Of a stretch of DNA of 64,000 nt, positions 13,898 through 23,904 are shown piece by piece. Numbering within the stretch: the stretch's first letter is position 1; the number at the start of each line of letters is the position of its first letter. A program made the translations under genes and the position numbers. The DNA is from Dryomyza anilis (Eukaryota; Arthropoda; Insecta; Diptera; Dryomyzidae). The DNA lies in NCBI GenBank assembly GCA_951804985.1, contig OX638135.1, positions 38,662,002 through 38,726,001 on the forward strand, in the 5' to 3' direction. The notes below the pieces were generated by a model that saw nothing but the letters and a program-made list of their open reading frames with translations, had not been told where the DNA came from and made no database searches.

Positions 13898-14172
13898 GAA
13901 GAATCTAGGCCGCTCCCACAATACTTGAGCTGTCCGTGTTATATTTGTACTCAAATGGCGGACGTACAGTTTAATGCCGACTCCAAACGGCGTGGTAAAA
14001 GCTTTTTTCATAGGCGGTCCTTTACTCTCAGAGGTTTGACATTGTCTGCAGAGAGCGAGTTAAAGAAAAACTAGTCTATTAAATGATGTTGTCGTCGTGG
14101 TGAGTCGTACCTGTGATGCTTTAAAACAGCCTTTCGGCTCGTGTCCAACGCACTAATCGTCACCACCAACGC
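13898..14172 (-). repeat. tRNA-derived SINE, copy 2 (old)
   Basis: An inverted, strongly diverged copy. The head reads out of 14172 leftward (CGAGCCGAAAGGC on the minus strand), and the body retains the reverse of GAGAGTAAAGGACC and GCCGTTTGGAGTC. The same old inverted copy occurs at 50425-50640, so it was part of the TIR element before the element duplicated. Confidence 0.7.
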
Positions 14173-14185
14173 TACAATCAAATTG

Positions 14186-14502
14186 TTTATTATAATAATA
14201 ATATAATAATAATAGCTTGGCACTACAGTTCTATAAGAACTTAGGCCGAGCTCTCTCACCATTTTGAACTGTGCGTGTTATTGTGTACTCAAAGTGGTGT
14301 GACCTACAGTTTATTGCCGTAACCGAACGGCGGGTGAGAGCTTTTCACAGGCAATGTTTTTACTCTCGGAGGTTTGCCATTTACTGCCGAGAGGTAGTGT
14401 GGTATAGAAAAATGTGAAAAGATGTTGTTAGCCCCAGTCCAGGCTTGAACCGGGGACCTTTCGGCTTGCAGTCCAACGCACTAACCACTGCGCTACCGCG
14501 CC
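14186..14502 (-). repeat. tRNA-derived SINE, copy 3 (best-preserved head)
   Basis: On the minus strand the head is GGCGCGGTAGCGCAGTGG with box A (TAGCGCAGTGG), then GGACTGCAAGCCGAAAGGT, then box B (GGTTCAAGCC). About 240 bp of body follows, ending in an ATT/AAT-rich tail at the left. These are RNA polymerase III promoter elements of a tRNA-derived SINE. It is absent at the corresponding place in TIR copy 2, so it is a later insertion. It is not an intact tRNA gene: there is no acceptor-stem closure. Confidence 0.88.
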
Positions 14503-14979
14503 TTAATTATTATTAAATGCTTAAATTACTGATTAACAAAAAACGCATATTTGCCGTAATCATCAAACGTATTAAAACATAAAACTATACTCACCTTTGG
14601 TTGTTCTCGACAACGCTATGCGTTGAACATCTGCGTTGAACATGATGCAGACTCTATAAAGAAAGTGCATCAATGGATAATTCAATAATTATTCAACGTC
14701 ACTTACCTGAATTACGCTGACGCTATAGAATTCTTCTAATTCTTCTAAAATATATCCACAAATATTATAAAATATTTCTTACATTTCTATTTATTTTGTT
14801 TTGATGTTTTGTATGACATACGTTTAGAGTTGGCTGGTCCTTGGAAGAACAACACTAAACCAAGCCTTGACCGTCCAAGCTTGTTCCAGTCGTGGCCGAA
14901 GACTTTTAAACCGAGACTTAAAACCCCAATATTGGCTATGTCATGGGCAAACAACGATCAACCAAGTCTTGGCAGATCA

Positions 14980-15315
14980 AGGTTGGGCCAGTCGTGGGCG
15001 AGATCTAATTAACTAGTCCTTTGTGTGTCAGTTCTGGCTAAGTCTTTGGCGAGAACTACCTTACCAGGCCTTCATTTGTCAGTTCTGGATGAGTCTTGGG
15101 CAAATGTATTTTAACCAAGCATTGGTTTGTCAGTTCTGGCTGAGTCTTGGGCGAGTACTACTTTACCAGGCTTTCATTTGTCAGTTCTGGCTGAGTCTTG
15201 GGCGACAACTACATTACCAGGTCTTGGTTTCCCAGTTCTGGATTAGTCTTGGGCGAAGGTTTAGTAACCAAGCATTGGTCTGCCGGTACTGGTTGAGTCT
15301 TCAGCCCGTCGTCAG
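14980..15315 (+). repeat. 51-bp minisatellite at the end of the TIR element
   Basis: A unit of the form GTCAGTTCTGGCTGAGTCTT plus about 30 bp (GGGCGAG..ACTAC..TACCAGG..TTCATTT) repeats about six times with a 51-bp period. Because 51 is 17 codons, a frame stays open from 15023 to 15451 and reads as 17-residue repeats (CQFWLSLGR...). Diverged units extend left to about 14820. The same array ends TIR copy 2. Confidence 0.85.
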
Positions 15316-15337
15316 GCCTGGCATTTCCTACATGGTA

Positions 15338-16069
15338 TCTTGCAATTGTGAATTGTGGTTTTTATTAAATTTTTTACCTTTGGTATCCAATATTGCAAGC
15401 GGATTAAATGAAGCTGCTGGTTACCTCCGTGCAAAGAAATCGTATGCGTAAAAAGTATTGACTATTATAGGGAATTATAATAGGATGTCGTTCATCACAC
15501 GACATTGCTGGAGAAGACACAAGTCGTTCACATACACGCAATATGCCATTTTCATCGAGAAAAGGATTCAAGTTTAATAAAGAACTTGAAGACACAATTA
15601 GTTGCTTGTTTAGAAAACAATTGTACTCATTGGGATATGCAACTTGTTGACATAATACAATAAGCCTTCTGCTTACATCATGGACTTCTGCACTCGTAAT
15701 TAGTGTGGAATCGTACGAACAATTATTTCGATAATTTGGGTGTGTGCAATAAAGAAATCGTATGGTATACGCAACGATTCTAATCGCTTTCGCAAAAGTT
15801 GAGAACCGTTCGAGTATATCATCGAAATTTAGAAAATATGAAAAATATGTTTTCGTAGGTTTAGATTCATGTTCGGTATTCCAGGTTTCGTTTTCTTGAT
15901 GTGAACGACTTAGTGACCACAAGCGATTTATATTGTAAAATGAATTGATTCTTGTATTGAAGACACATTTCATAGTACAAAAAATAGGTAATATAGTAAC
16001 CTCTCTTGGATTCGCGAATTTAAATTTATTTATTTCGCGAATAAATACTATTTTTTTCCGCAAATACAT
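15338..16069 (-). pseudogene. BEL copy B: RNase H tail and integrase N-terminal part
   Basis: The frame from 16069 contains fused RT/RNase H remains. It then has the linker typical of BEL pol before integrase (YFLNFDDILERFSTFAKAIRI), the N-terminal integrase segment (LNPFLDENGILRVCERL, SYDERHPIIIP) and, in a shifted frame, LHGGNQ then QYWIPKVKNLIKTTIHNC down to 15338. There the TIR element cuts it. In BEL integrases the next part would be the catalytic core, which is not found on the other side of the insertion. Confidence 0.8.
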
Positions 16070-16079
16070 CTAAGTATGG

Positions 16080-17109
16080 CACCAGCCATCCTGCGGGATC
16101 AAATAGTTTTGATAGTTGTGACAGAACTTTTCTTTTTGTGAAAGTAGTTTTGTGATTTAATGGTTTTGCATGAAGAAATAACTATCTCCAAATTGAAAAA
16201 AATACTCATTAAGAAGATGTTCTTTTGGAATCACTAAAAGTACTTCTGCTAAATTCGAGGTCCACTTTCGTAGTGAAAATCCAGCTGAAGATATACCAGC
16301 AAACATTGATTTTCACAAAATCTCTCTAGCCAAAAGAAATGTTTCTTGAATATCATCAGCTAACTGCAGCAGCGTCCGTATCGCTAAGTAAGGCGCCCAG
16401 TTAATGCCAAATGTCACAGTTTTTGTTAATAATCATAGATATTATCAGTCGTAGAGTTTCGAAAAAGAATGCGTTGGAATGGAGTATGTAATGGATCAAC
16501 TAGTATATTCCGAAACATTTTTTGAATGTTGCTATTAAGGACAAAACGATAGAAACGCTACTTTAATATTAGAACAGTCAACTCAGCTTGGAGAACTGGA
16601 CAAGTGTGTCAAATGTCGTTAAGACTGAGTTCATTAGCAGATGCAATGAACGCATTGAATACTACACGTACATTCGAAGTAGTACAATTTGGTTTTATCA
16701 CTGCGTGATGCGGTAGATAAAAATGATTAGACAAATGTTGGAATTGGAACTGAAAATATATAATCTAATTCTAGATATTTCGATAAAACGTTATTATATT
16801 GCGGATTTTAGCTGAGTCTAGCTTCAGTCATAAGGTATTGAGCAGCGACTATTGTCCAAGAATGACCTAACTTAGAATTTTCTGAATGGGTTTCTTTGAA
16901 TGGAAGAAAGACAATATATCTCACTTCTGCATTTCTCCTTGTTGTCTTGACATATAAGTCTTCACAAAAACGGTCAGAGGAAGACATAATCTTCTTTTGT
17001 GAAAGATCCTCCACCACCCTTCGCTATCAAGAGATAGTTCATTAAAATAGGATACAAAGGTGGTGAAAGAAGCAACTAGGCGATCAGAGAGAGGACCGGT
17101 TAAAATCAT
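16080..17109 (-). pseudogene. BEL copy B: reverse transcriptase, heavily decayed
   Basis: Short frames on the minus strand match successive BEL RT segments. They are the pre-RT linker (LVASFTTFVSYFNELSLDSEGWWRIF, EDLSQKKIMSSSDRFCED, SKLGHSW, YLMTEARL), then about 16660-16720 (a HHAVIKP-like entry, RVVFNAF), then 16430-16560 (YRFVLNSNIQKMF, HTPFQRILFR). Many stops and frameshifts occur, and I could not find an intact YVDD box. Confidence 0.75.
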
Positions 17110-17149
17110 CCAAAAATGGTCTCTTGTGCGATCAAAGATCTACGAAATT

Positions 17150-17600
17150 TCATTTTATGCCATCCAGCCTAAATGACGGAAAAAGATCTCCCCCAATTAA
17201 TATATCAATATTTGAGCTTTTAAAGAATTCTGTATCTGCTAATTTTATGTTAAAAATATTAATCAATATGGATGGATCGACTGCGTGAGATGGAAGATTT
17301 CCCGTCAACTGAGGAACAACCAAGGCAGTTGCTTCTATGGCAATATTTGGAGCTATTGAAGAACACAAGGTAAAATTGCACCTTTTATTAGCTCTAGCCG
17401 AAATTTCATTATTCAGGCCAGAAATTTAATCAGAAGTTTATATAAATGGAAGTTTAAGAATCCTAAATAACCTTTCGGACAAATATGTGCCCTTCGACTC
17501 AAAGTCAATCAAAGCACGTGCAGAATACGAGATACAGAGATGACAAGTATTAACTAATGCTGTACCTAAAAGAACGTATTTAATGTTTGCTGCAAAACAT
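17150..17600 (-). pseudogene. BEL copy B: aspartic protease
   Basis: The motif region reads ARALIDFESKGTYLSERLF, where active BEL proteases have IDSGSE. The catalytic D-S-G triad is therefore changed to D-F-E and the enzyme is dead. The C-terminal part follows in another frame (VVPQLTGNLPS, IDILIGGDLFPS), ending at 17150 just before the GWILTGP-type linker. Confidence 0.85.
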
Positions 17601-17630
17601 GACTGCACATTGTTATCAATTTCGACCGAT

Positions 17631-18625
17631 TCAGTGGACTGTATTTGAGAAATATTGGAATTCGTGGTTGTATGTGGTCTGAAGGTCCTTGACCATGATT
17701 TGCAGAAAATTGATTTGAAGGCACATTTCAGGCACATTTCGATGAAGTAAGGTATTATGACGTTTGTTACAAGTATAACAACTGTGCTTGCTCTTGCAGG
17801 TTTTTACCAAGTGCGTGCCAGAAAAACAATTCAAACAAAGATTAAAATCTCTCACCGCAGACATTCGTTCATCAAAACTCATGCCCAAAAATCTGGTGCA
17901 CTGACGAATAGTGTGGTGTTCGTTGGGACAAAGCCTGCGAACAGGAATAAAATGTGTTGCATAAGTATTCAATCTTTTCAGATTACAACGTAAATTAGGA
18001 ACTGAACGGATTTAGAAATGAAAACTTTTTCAAAGTTTAATCCTTTTATATAAAAACGGAGTCAAGCGCTTGGTATCTGCTAGTTATAAATAAATCAAAC
18101 TCTGATCAGGTTGGAATCTCAGTTTTATTTGTAAGGGAGTGCTCCCAGAGTGACAGCGTCTCATTTAGAAGTCGGTATGAACATACAAAAACGAAAATGT
18201 GGTCCCAACTGTTTATGTCAACTTTATACATTTGAAGCGTAGAAATGCAGCGGTTAATGTTTCTTTGAAGCTGCCTAATAGCGTTGCCTGACTCGGATGA
18301 AACGAAAGAAATATTTAGAAGTATTCGAAGCTGACTTTTTATGAGGACGAAACTGAATATTTATGAGAACGCTTGTTCTCGAAGCGATCTTTTAAATTTG
18401 TCCATGCCATTGAGAAGTCATCATTCGTCAGGGGTGATTTCTTAACAATATCACGAGCTTCGCCTCGTGTTTTTTGGTTAAGATGAAAAAGGTTCTCTAC
18501 CGGACTTAAGCGAGTGTTGTTCACGTATATTGCAGTGAACATATCATGAAAACAAGGCCACTAGAGGTAATCGCCTTCGAATACCTCCGTGTCACAAGGT
18601 GGCAAGCGGATATTGGAACCAGAAT
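17631..18625 (-). pseudogene. BEL copy B: gag
   Basis: From right to left the minus strand encodes a BEL gag entry (LPPCDTEVFEGDYL, stop, WPCFHDMFTAIYVNNTRL), then DDFSMAWTNLKDRFENKR to 18340. After a shift comes ISFVSSESGNAIRQLQ, and then the CCHC-type zinc region (CLNCFSGTHLVKTC and CYTCNKRHNTLLHR) in the 17631-17972 frame. At least one in-frame stop and two shifts are present. Confidence 0.85.
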
Positions 18626-19624
18626 CAAAAACTACCGGGTTTGGAAAAAGTGCGGTTGCTGCAGTGGATAACTCCTGGGCGTATTCACCAATCTTTGCAA
18701 CACATAGTGCGCTTACCATCTAACTCCTTTTTTGCGCGCTCTCCTTGTCGCCTTTATTACGATCGATGTGAACTTATCCTATTAAATGTTGTCAATGAAA
18801 GCTTTACTTTGCACTCTCGCGATTGTACCTAACTATTTTTTCGTGCGCTCTCGTGTTGTCGTTTTTGTGACGATTGATCGATATTAGAATAGCCTAATTT
18901 ATCTGTTGGCTCTCAATTTCGGTTTTTTATTCACTTAAGAAAGAGGCTTTTACACTGAATAGGGAACGAATGAAAACAAAGCAAAAAATGGTCTATTGTG
19001 CAGAAACAAAAAGTATAGACATTTTCACTGCACAGGACTTTTTAACTGCAATGAGATATGTAACCGAAAACGGTTTATTGCACAGAAAGTCTGTATACGT
19101 ATGTATAAAACATTATTATATAGATGTACAGAAATAATGTCCATGAATTGGAATTACATAAACCTCGTTTTTTTTTAATTTTCGCATTAACATTAAAGTA
19201 ATATTTTTTTTTTTAGAATTAGAATTTCTACTTGAGTCTAACGAAGTTCTTACACGAATTTTAATATAAGTTTGACCAAATGCACTACACAATTTAACTT
19301 TACACTAATTTGTAGAAAAATTATTAAGCAAAAAACGCTCACTTTTAGAATTAAGATCAATCTAAAATAGCTTTTAAACATTCGAATCGTCCTGTAATAC
19401 AAAACATTGAATTTTAATTCTATCCCGATTAAAAAAATTGTGTTTTAAATATTTTTTTCCGCAGTTTTGTCTACTGCTCGCACTTATACAAAGCACTGAA
19501 TAAATTATAATAGAGAAAATGCAAACATACCGGACTTGCTGCTTATGATCAAATATGCCTCTTTTCTTGTGGTTGTAGAATGCTGAATTTGACTTCTCAG
19601 AGTAATGATACTTCTTATTGTTCT
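18626..19624. other. possible BEL leader; no gene recognised
   Basis: This lies between the gag start of BEL copy B and the LTR-like repeat at 19625. GCGCTCTC motifs recur at about 18735 and 18845, and they may be BEL leader sequence. No coding domain is visible. Confidence 0.45.
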
Positions 19625-19975
19625 CCAATAATATAAAATGTTTTCCAAAAATCGTCTCTTCTTGAAATGCTGAATAGATTCGGTTTGATGTTGACCAACT
19701 GATGAACTGAACAACACGTTTGATCTTCGGATAATCTCAACAAGAATATTTTTCGGCAATTTGGAAAAATAAATGAAAAAGTCAAAATATTGGATCAGAT
19801 GTCTGTTTTCTAGAATCAGTATTTTATTTGGTAGATCTTATCCTATTGCAGGTTGTTACAAAAAGGAATGATTCTTAAACATTTTGCCAGGAAGTGGCCT
19901 TTTTGCAGATAAACAAAAGATTACAGATAAATGTCGGTTGAATTCAAAATGCGAGAAGCGCCAGCTGATGGTAAT
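19625..19975 (-). repeat. BEL LTR-like direct repeat, copy 2
   Basis: Partner of 10903-11253. The spacing and orientation would fit a 5' LTR, with the 10.9-kb copy as the 3' LTR of one BEL element that was later split by BEL copy B and the TIR element. That model is inference. Confidence 0.6.
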
Positions 19976-22595
19976 TTTAAATGTAATAGATTTCCACGTA
20001 GACAATACCTAAATGTAAAACGCGTTAATAATTGCATTGTGTATAAATTTTTCTTTTTGTCTTTATTTTATTTTCATATTTTTTAAATTTTATATTTATT
20101 TAATCATTTTAAATTTTTTGAATAAAATTATTTCAAAATTAATTTAAATTTATTTACTTTATTTATTGTTTTATGTTTCGTCTTTTTATTTATCTCGGAG
20201 ACCAGCACAAAATATAAAAACAAATTTCAATAAACTTTATCGTTATTTAATTAAAAGTTTAAAAGGTAAGTCATTATTATTTTGTTTTTTCTTTGAAAAA
20301 AAAAACATTTAATTTTTTTTGTATGCTTGTCACCTAAATTTAGCCATCATCACCTAATACAATAACATCAATATAATTCAAATAACTTACAACTTCCATA
20401 TTCGTCGCTTCGGTGCTCATTCGAAGAAAGATCTTTCTTAGAGTTGCTATCTTGTTACTTCTAGGTGATGGTGGATGAGAAATTTAGCATGATTGTTAAT
20501 GTGTGCTGTCGTAACATGTTGCTAAGAACGTTTTTTTGTTTTTATATACATAAACGCAATGCGTCGAACAATTTGAAACCAAATAATTCTTATAAAATGC
20601 TAAATAATTAAAAAAAAAATTAAAAAAAAATTAACTTAATTAAATAAAGAATTTGAATTATTTTTCATTTTTTATATACTATGATACTTAATTATAACAT
20701 TATGTTAATTTATGAAACTGTTATACAGCATGGCAACAGTATACGTTAACCCAGAAAATTATCAGCTTACACAATTTTAAAATTTGTATTCGCTCCTTAT
20801 GTATTATGTACATAAGAAAACCCCGTTTTACAAAATAACGCTACAAACATGTGATTTTTGACAAACACATTTTTTGTATGTATATATATTATGTATGAAT
20901 TTAAATATTAATACTGCATGCTTTCCACTATTTTTTTTTAAGTTTAAATTATTTCTTTTAAATATTAATACTTTTTATACCTTTTTAGACTTAGGCATTT
21001 TAAAGCATTTTTTTATATTATGAATACTTTAAATTTTCGCAAACACTATTAATATTTAAACACATTCATTTAGGTGCCAAATCTGAGAAAATTAAATTTA
21101 TCTTTAGAGAAATAAAAGAAAAATGCAAAAAAAAAATACCCGATTTGTTAGATGGCACCAACAAAAATATTAGTAGTTAGTAGTTTTCCACAGTTTAGTA
21201 GTTTTCCGCAAGCCAATGCCAATAAGTTTTCTATTAAAATTAATTATATTTTAATAAATTCTAAAATAAAAAAAAATAAAAAAACTCACATTTTTGTAAT
21301 GTACTGTTCCTTCTTAATTTTATTCTATTTTAACGTATGTAATATACAAGAAAATTAAATTATTGTAATGCAATTTAGTTGCAATATTTAGCACAATTTT
21401 GTGGCAAAATTCAAATAAATTTCTTTCTTTATGTTTTAAATATTAAAGAAAATATAACTTATGAAATTTTATATTTAATTTTAAAACTTTAAGATGAACT
21501 GCGTGTTCATTTGGCAAATATCTATGACGGAAAGACTGAATAATTTTCATTTTTCTGCGAGAATAGTTCGGTTCTCAGAAATGCCAATTGCATGATAAAT
21601 TAATATTAAGTAAATTTGGAATTAAAGAATGCAAAAGAATGACAAGAAAATATGAAAATTTGATTCTCGCTACTACAAGCGCCATTACAATTGTAGGTTT
21701 TTGGAACGAAGTTGCTAAGAGTTCGATTGTATAAAGTAGGATTCGGACCTAATCCATATGAGGATTTAGTGCGTTTCGTTATGTTTTTTTTTTATTCGTA
21801 TAAATCTGTAACTTGGTATTTAAATAAAATAAGAAAAGCATTTTCTACAATATACATATCGTCGAGGTGGTAAGACTCGCCAATACAATTTTTTTAAAAA
21901 CTTATTTTTAAATTAATTTTGGTTAATACTATAAAAATTAAAACCATTTAAATACCATGTTCTCATTAATGTATGCCAACGTCGGTCTAATAGATTAGAA
22001 ATCGTCTGATACAAAATTATTTTTGTAAACATATTATTAAAATTTTTAAAATGTAGTTGGTGACTTCTACAATGACGATATGTTCGAATTAAATTAAGAA
22101 TAATCGGGAAACAGAAAAAACTTGAACCGATGCCACAATGAATCGCATTTTTTTCTCGGATTGAGTTTCTAAGTATATCGAGACAGACTTAAGTCAGTTT
22201 TGTCTGAATAATTCTGTTGTTCTTAATTTTTTAATTGTTGAACTTAGTTCCTAGTTATATGTAAATGCAAATAAAATTCGATGAAAACCCATCTGTCTTT
22301 ATTAAATTAATTTTCTTCAGTTCCTTAAAAGAAAAGTGAATACATAAAATAACAAAAAAATCAATAAAAATATTTTTAAATACCTAACATTCTTATTTTC
22401 CAGAAAAAAAAGGGGTCATTTTGACCCATTTTGTACAGAGGTTAAGAAATACTTATTCATTGCCAGATCATGTCTGTCAAGTAAAATAAAATACCTACAT
22501 TTTTTTATTCTTACGTTATTTGTTATTGTGAACAAAACCTGTATAAAAATTTTAAAAATGTATAATAATGGTTGGTTTTGATTAAAAAAACGAGT
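19976..22595. other. AT-rich non-coding DNA
   Basis: About 2.6 kb with no transposon domain, RNA gene or coding signal that I can recognise. Short poly(A)/poly(T) runs and AT-rich stretches dominate. Confidence 0.6.
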
Positions 22596-23057
22596 TTATT
22601 GCCTAGATTTGGTGGGTTTTGCTTTTGAAAAGTTGGCAACAATGACGGTCTGTTCTATTTGAGGAGAAGTCGGTTCAGGATCCGTGCCTCTGTAATCGGA
22701 ACTTTCGTCCGATGATGTCTTGCGGTCACCATTTCTCCAGTTTTGAGTACGAGGACGCGACTGTCGTTTTCCTGCTTGGTTTCCCAAGCGAAAACGTGCA
22801 TCCACCCGCGATGTTGAGCAGCCCCGAGTACTCAGATGTAACATAGTATGGTGTGTCTCTTCGCAGTGTTGACACCGGAGCCCCCTGTTGCAGCTGTCCG
22901 TCGAGTGGTTTGGCGACAAACAACCACTGCAGACCTTGTGCAGCAGGACCAATCGCAGACGGTCCACGACACTGCCATCTTGAAATTCTGGGCAGCAGAA
23001 TAATGGGTGCCGGCCATCACATACGCGACAGTGTGTTGCGGTGCTGTCAATGCACAC
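22596..23057 (-). pseudogene. BEL/Pao gag zinc-knuckle fragment
   Basis: An open frame of 153 codons contains three cysteine/histidine clusters in the BEL gag order: CRVCDGRHPLFCC, then CSGCLSPNHSTDSC, then CQHCEETHHTMLHL. A basic Ser/Arg-rich tail and a stop follow, with no protease downstream. Its GC content is clearly higher than that of the surroundings, suggesting a younger or different BEL family from copy B. The 5' part is interrupted by a SINE insertion whose target duplication lies in the cysteine-rich region. Confidence 0.75.
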
Positions 23058-23067
23058 TTATGATAAT

Positions 23068-23322
23068 AATAATAGTTTGGCACTACAGAACTTAGGACGA
23101 GCTCTCTCACCATTTTAAGCTGTGCGTGTTATAATTGACCAACAGTTTATTGCCGAATCCGAACGGCGGGTGTGGCAATGTGTTACTCTCGTAGGTTTGC
23201 CATTTACTGCCAAGAAGTAGCGCGGTATAGAAAAATGTTTCTATGAAAAGATGTCCAGGCTTGAACCGGGGACCTTTCGACTCGCAGTCAATCGCACTAA
23301 CCACTGAGCTACCGCGGCTACG
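23068..23322 (-). repeat. tRNA-derived SINE, copy 4, with target-site duplication
   Basis: On the minus strand the head is GCCGCGGTAGCTCAGTGG with box A, CTGCGAGTCGAAAGGT and box B GGTTCAAGCC. The tail is rich in TAT/ATT. It is flanked by GCACACTTATGATAAT (23052-23067) and GCACACTCATGATAAT (23323-23338), a 16-bp target duplication with one mismatch, as expected for LINE-assisted insertion. Confidence 0.92.
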
Positions 23323-23390
23323 GCACACTCATGATAATTCTTCAAAATAAATGGAGACACAAAAAAATAACAAAAAAATTATGAAGACAA

Positions 23391-23880
23391 CAACATAAAA
23401 ACAGTATAAACCGTATTAGTGCGTGCTAGGAGGTAAAACCAATATCTGTTCGAATATCTGCAACTATCACTATGTTGTCCACTGCGACATCGTCCTGCGA
23501 CATTTCTCTTGTGGAGCTCCTTTCAATATTCTTCCTTCCGCCATTTACAAAATGGCTTATAATTTGTGCCAACGATTTAAAATAGACATCGGATTTTCCG
23601 ATACATCTGGATCAATTGGTGCAAAAACTGGTCCACCAATTAAAAAACAGCCCAGCGTTAATGACTCTAAATCCGACGGATTCTCAGACATTGAGCTGAG
23701 AGGTCCGGAGTTGAGAGACACCGATTCTGGCCAATAAAGTTGAAAATTTCTCAAATGTGAATCTCATGGTGTCGGCGGTTTCCGCAAGTGAAGCTTAAAG
23801 CCTTTTACACCTGCCTCTCACATGCACCCATATGGGATGCCCCTGCAGGATTAAAATGCCAAGAAACTCGTCGATGCGCG
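23391..23880 (-). pseudogene. BEL integrase C-terminal fragment
   Basis: The minus strand encodes SWHFNPAGASHMG, the helix carrying the third catalytic residue region of BEL integrase, at about 23800-23870. Then come SGPLSSMSENPSDLESLT and LGCFLIGGPVFAPIDPDV and NPMSILNRWHKL (23557-23754). A short shifted remnant resembling the integrase tail runs toward 23400. The segment is truncated at 23880, where the LINE begins. Confidence 0.85.
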
Positions 23881-23904
23881 TATTTTGATTTGACTGCATC
23901 GCGA

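Larger units (their letters stand above)
13015..15335. mobile_element. TA-targeting TIR element, copy 1 (left end unresolved)
   Basis: This stretch is colinear with 49540-51421. The shared landmarks are GGATACAATGTAAAAATAA, TTACTTCATCTGTAAC, CAGTGAAATCGGTGAAGT, an inverted pair of SINEs, a 51-bp minisatellite and the terminal segment TTCAGCCCGTCGTCAGGCC. The right end is CTACATGG followed by TA. It lies precisely inside the integrase frame of a BEL element (minus strand), which resumes at 15338. It encodes no transposase, so it is non-autonomous. The TA target and TIR are defined better in copy 2. Confidence 0.75.

Noticed and set aside
14425..14502. possible tRNA gene on the minus strand
   Set aside because: Box A and box B are present, but the acceptor stem does not close. 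The segment continues into a body and ATT tail found in five other places: a SINE head, not a tRNA gene.
14980..15315. CRISPR-like array (regular 51-bp repeats)
   Set aside because: Units are contiguous and degenerate with no unique spacers, and the DNA is eukaryotic.
15023..15451. 142-codon frame with 17-residue repeats
   Set aside because: It is the translation of a 51-bp minisatellite and runs on into antisense BEL sequence; the matching array in the other element copy is not open. Not called as a gene.
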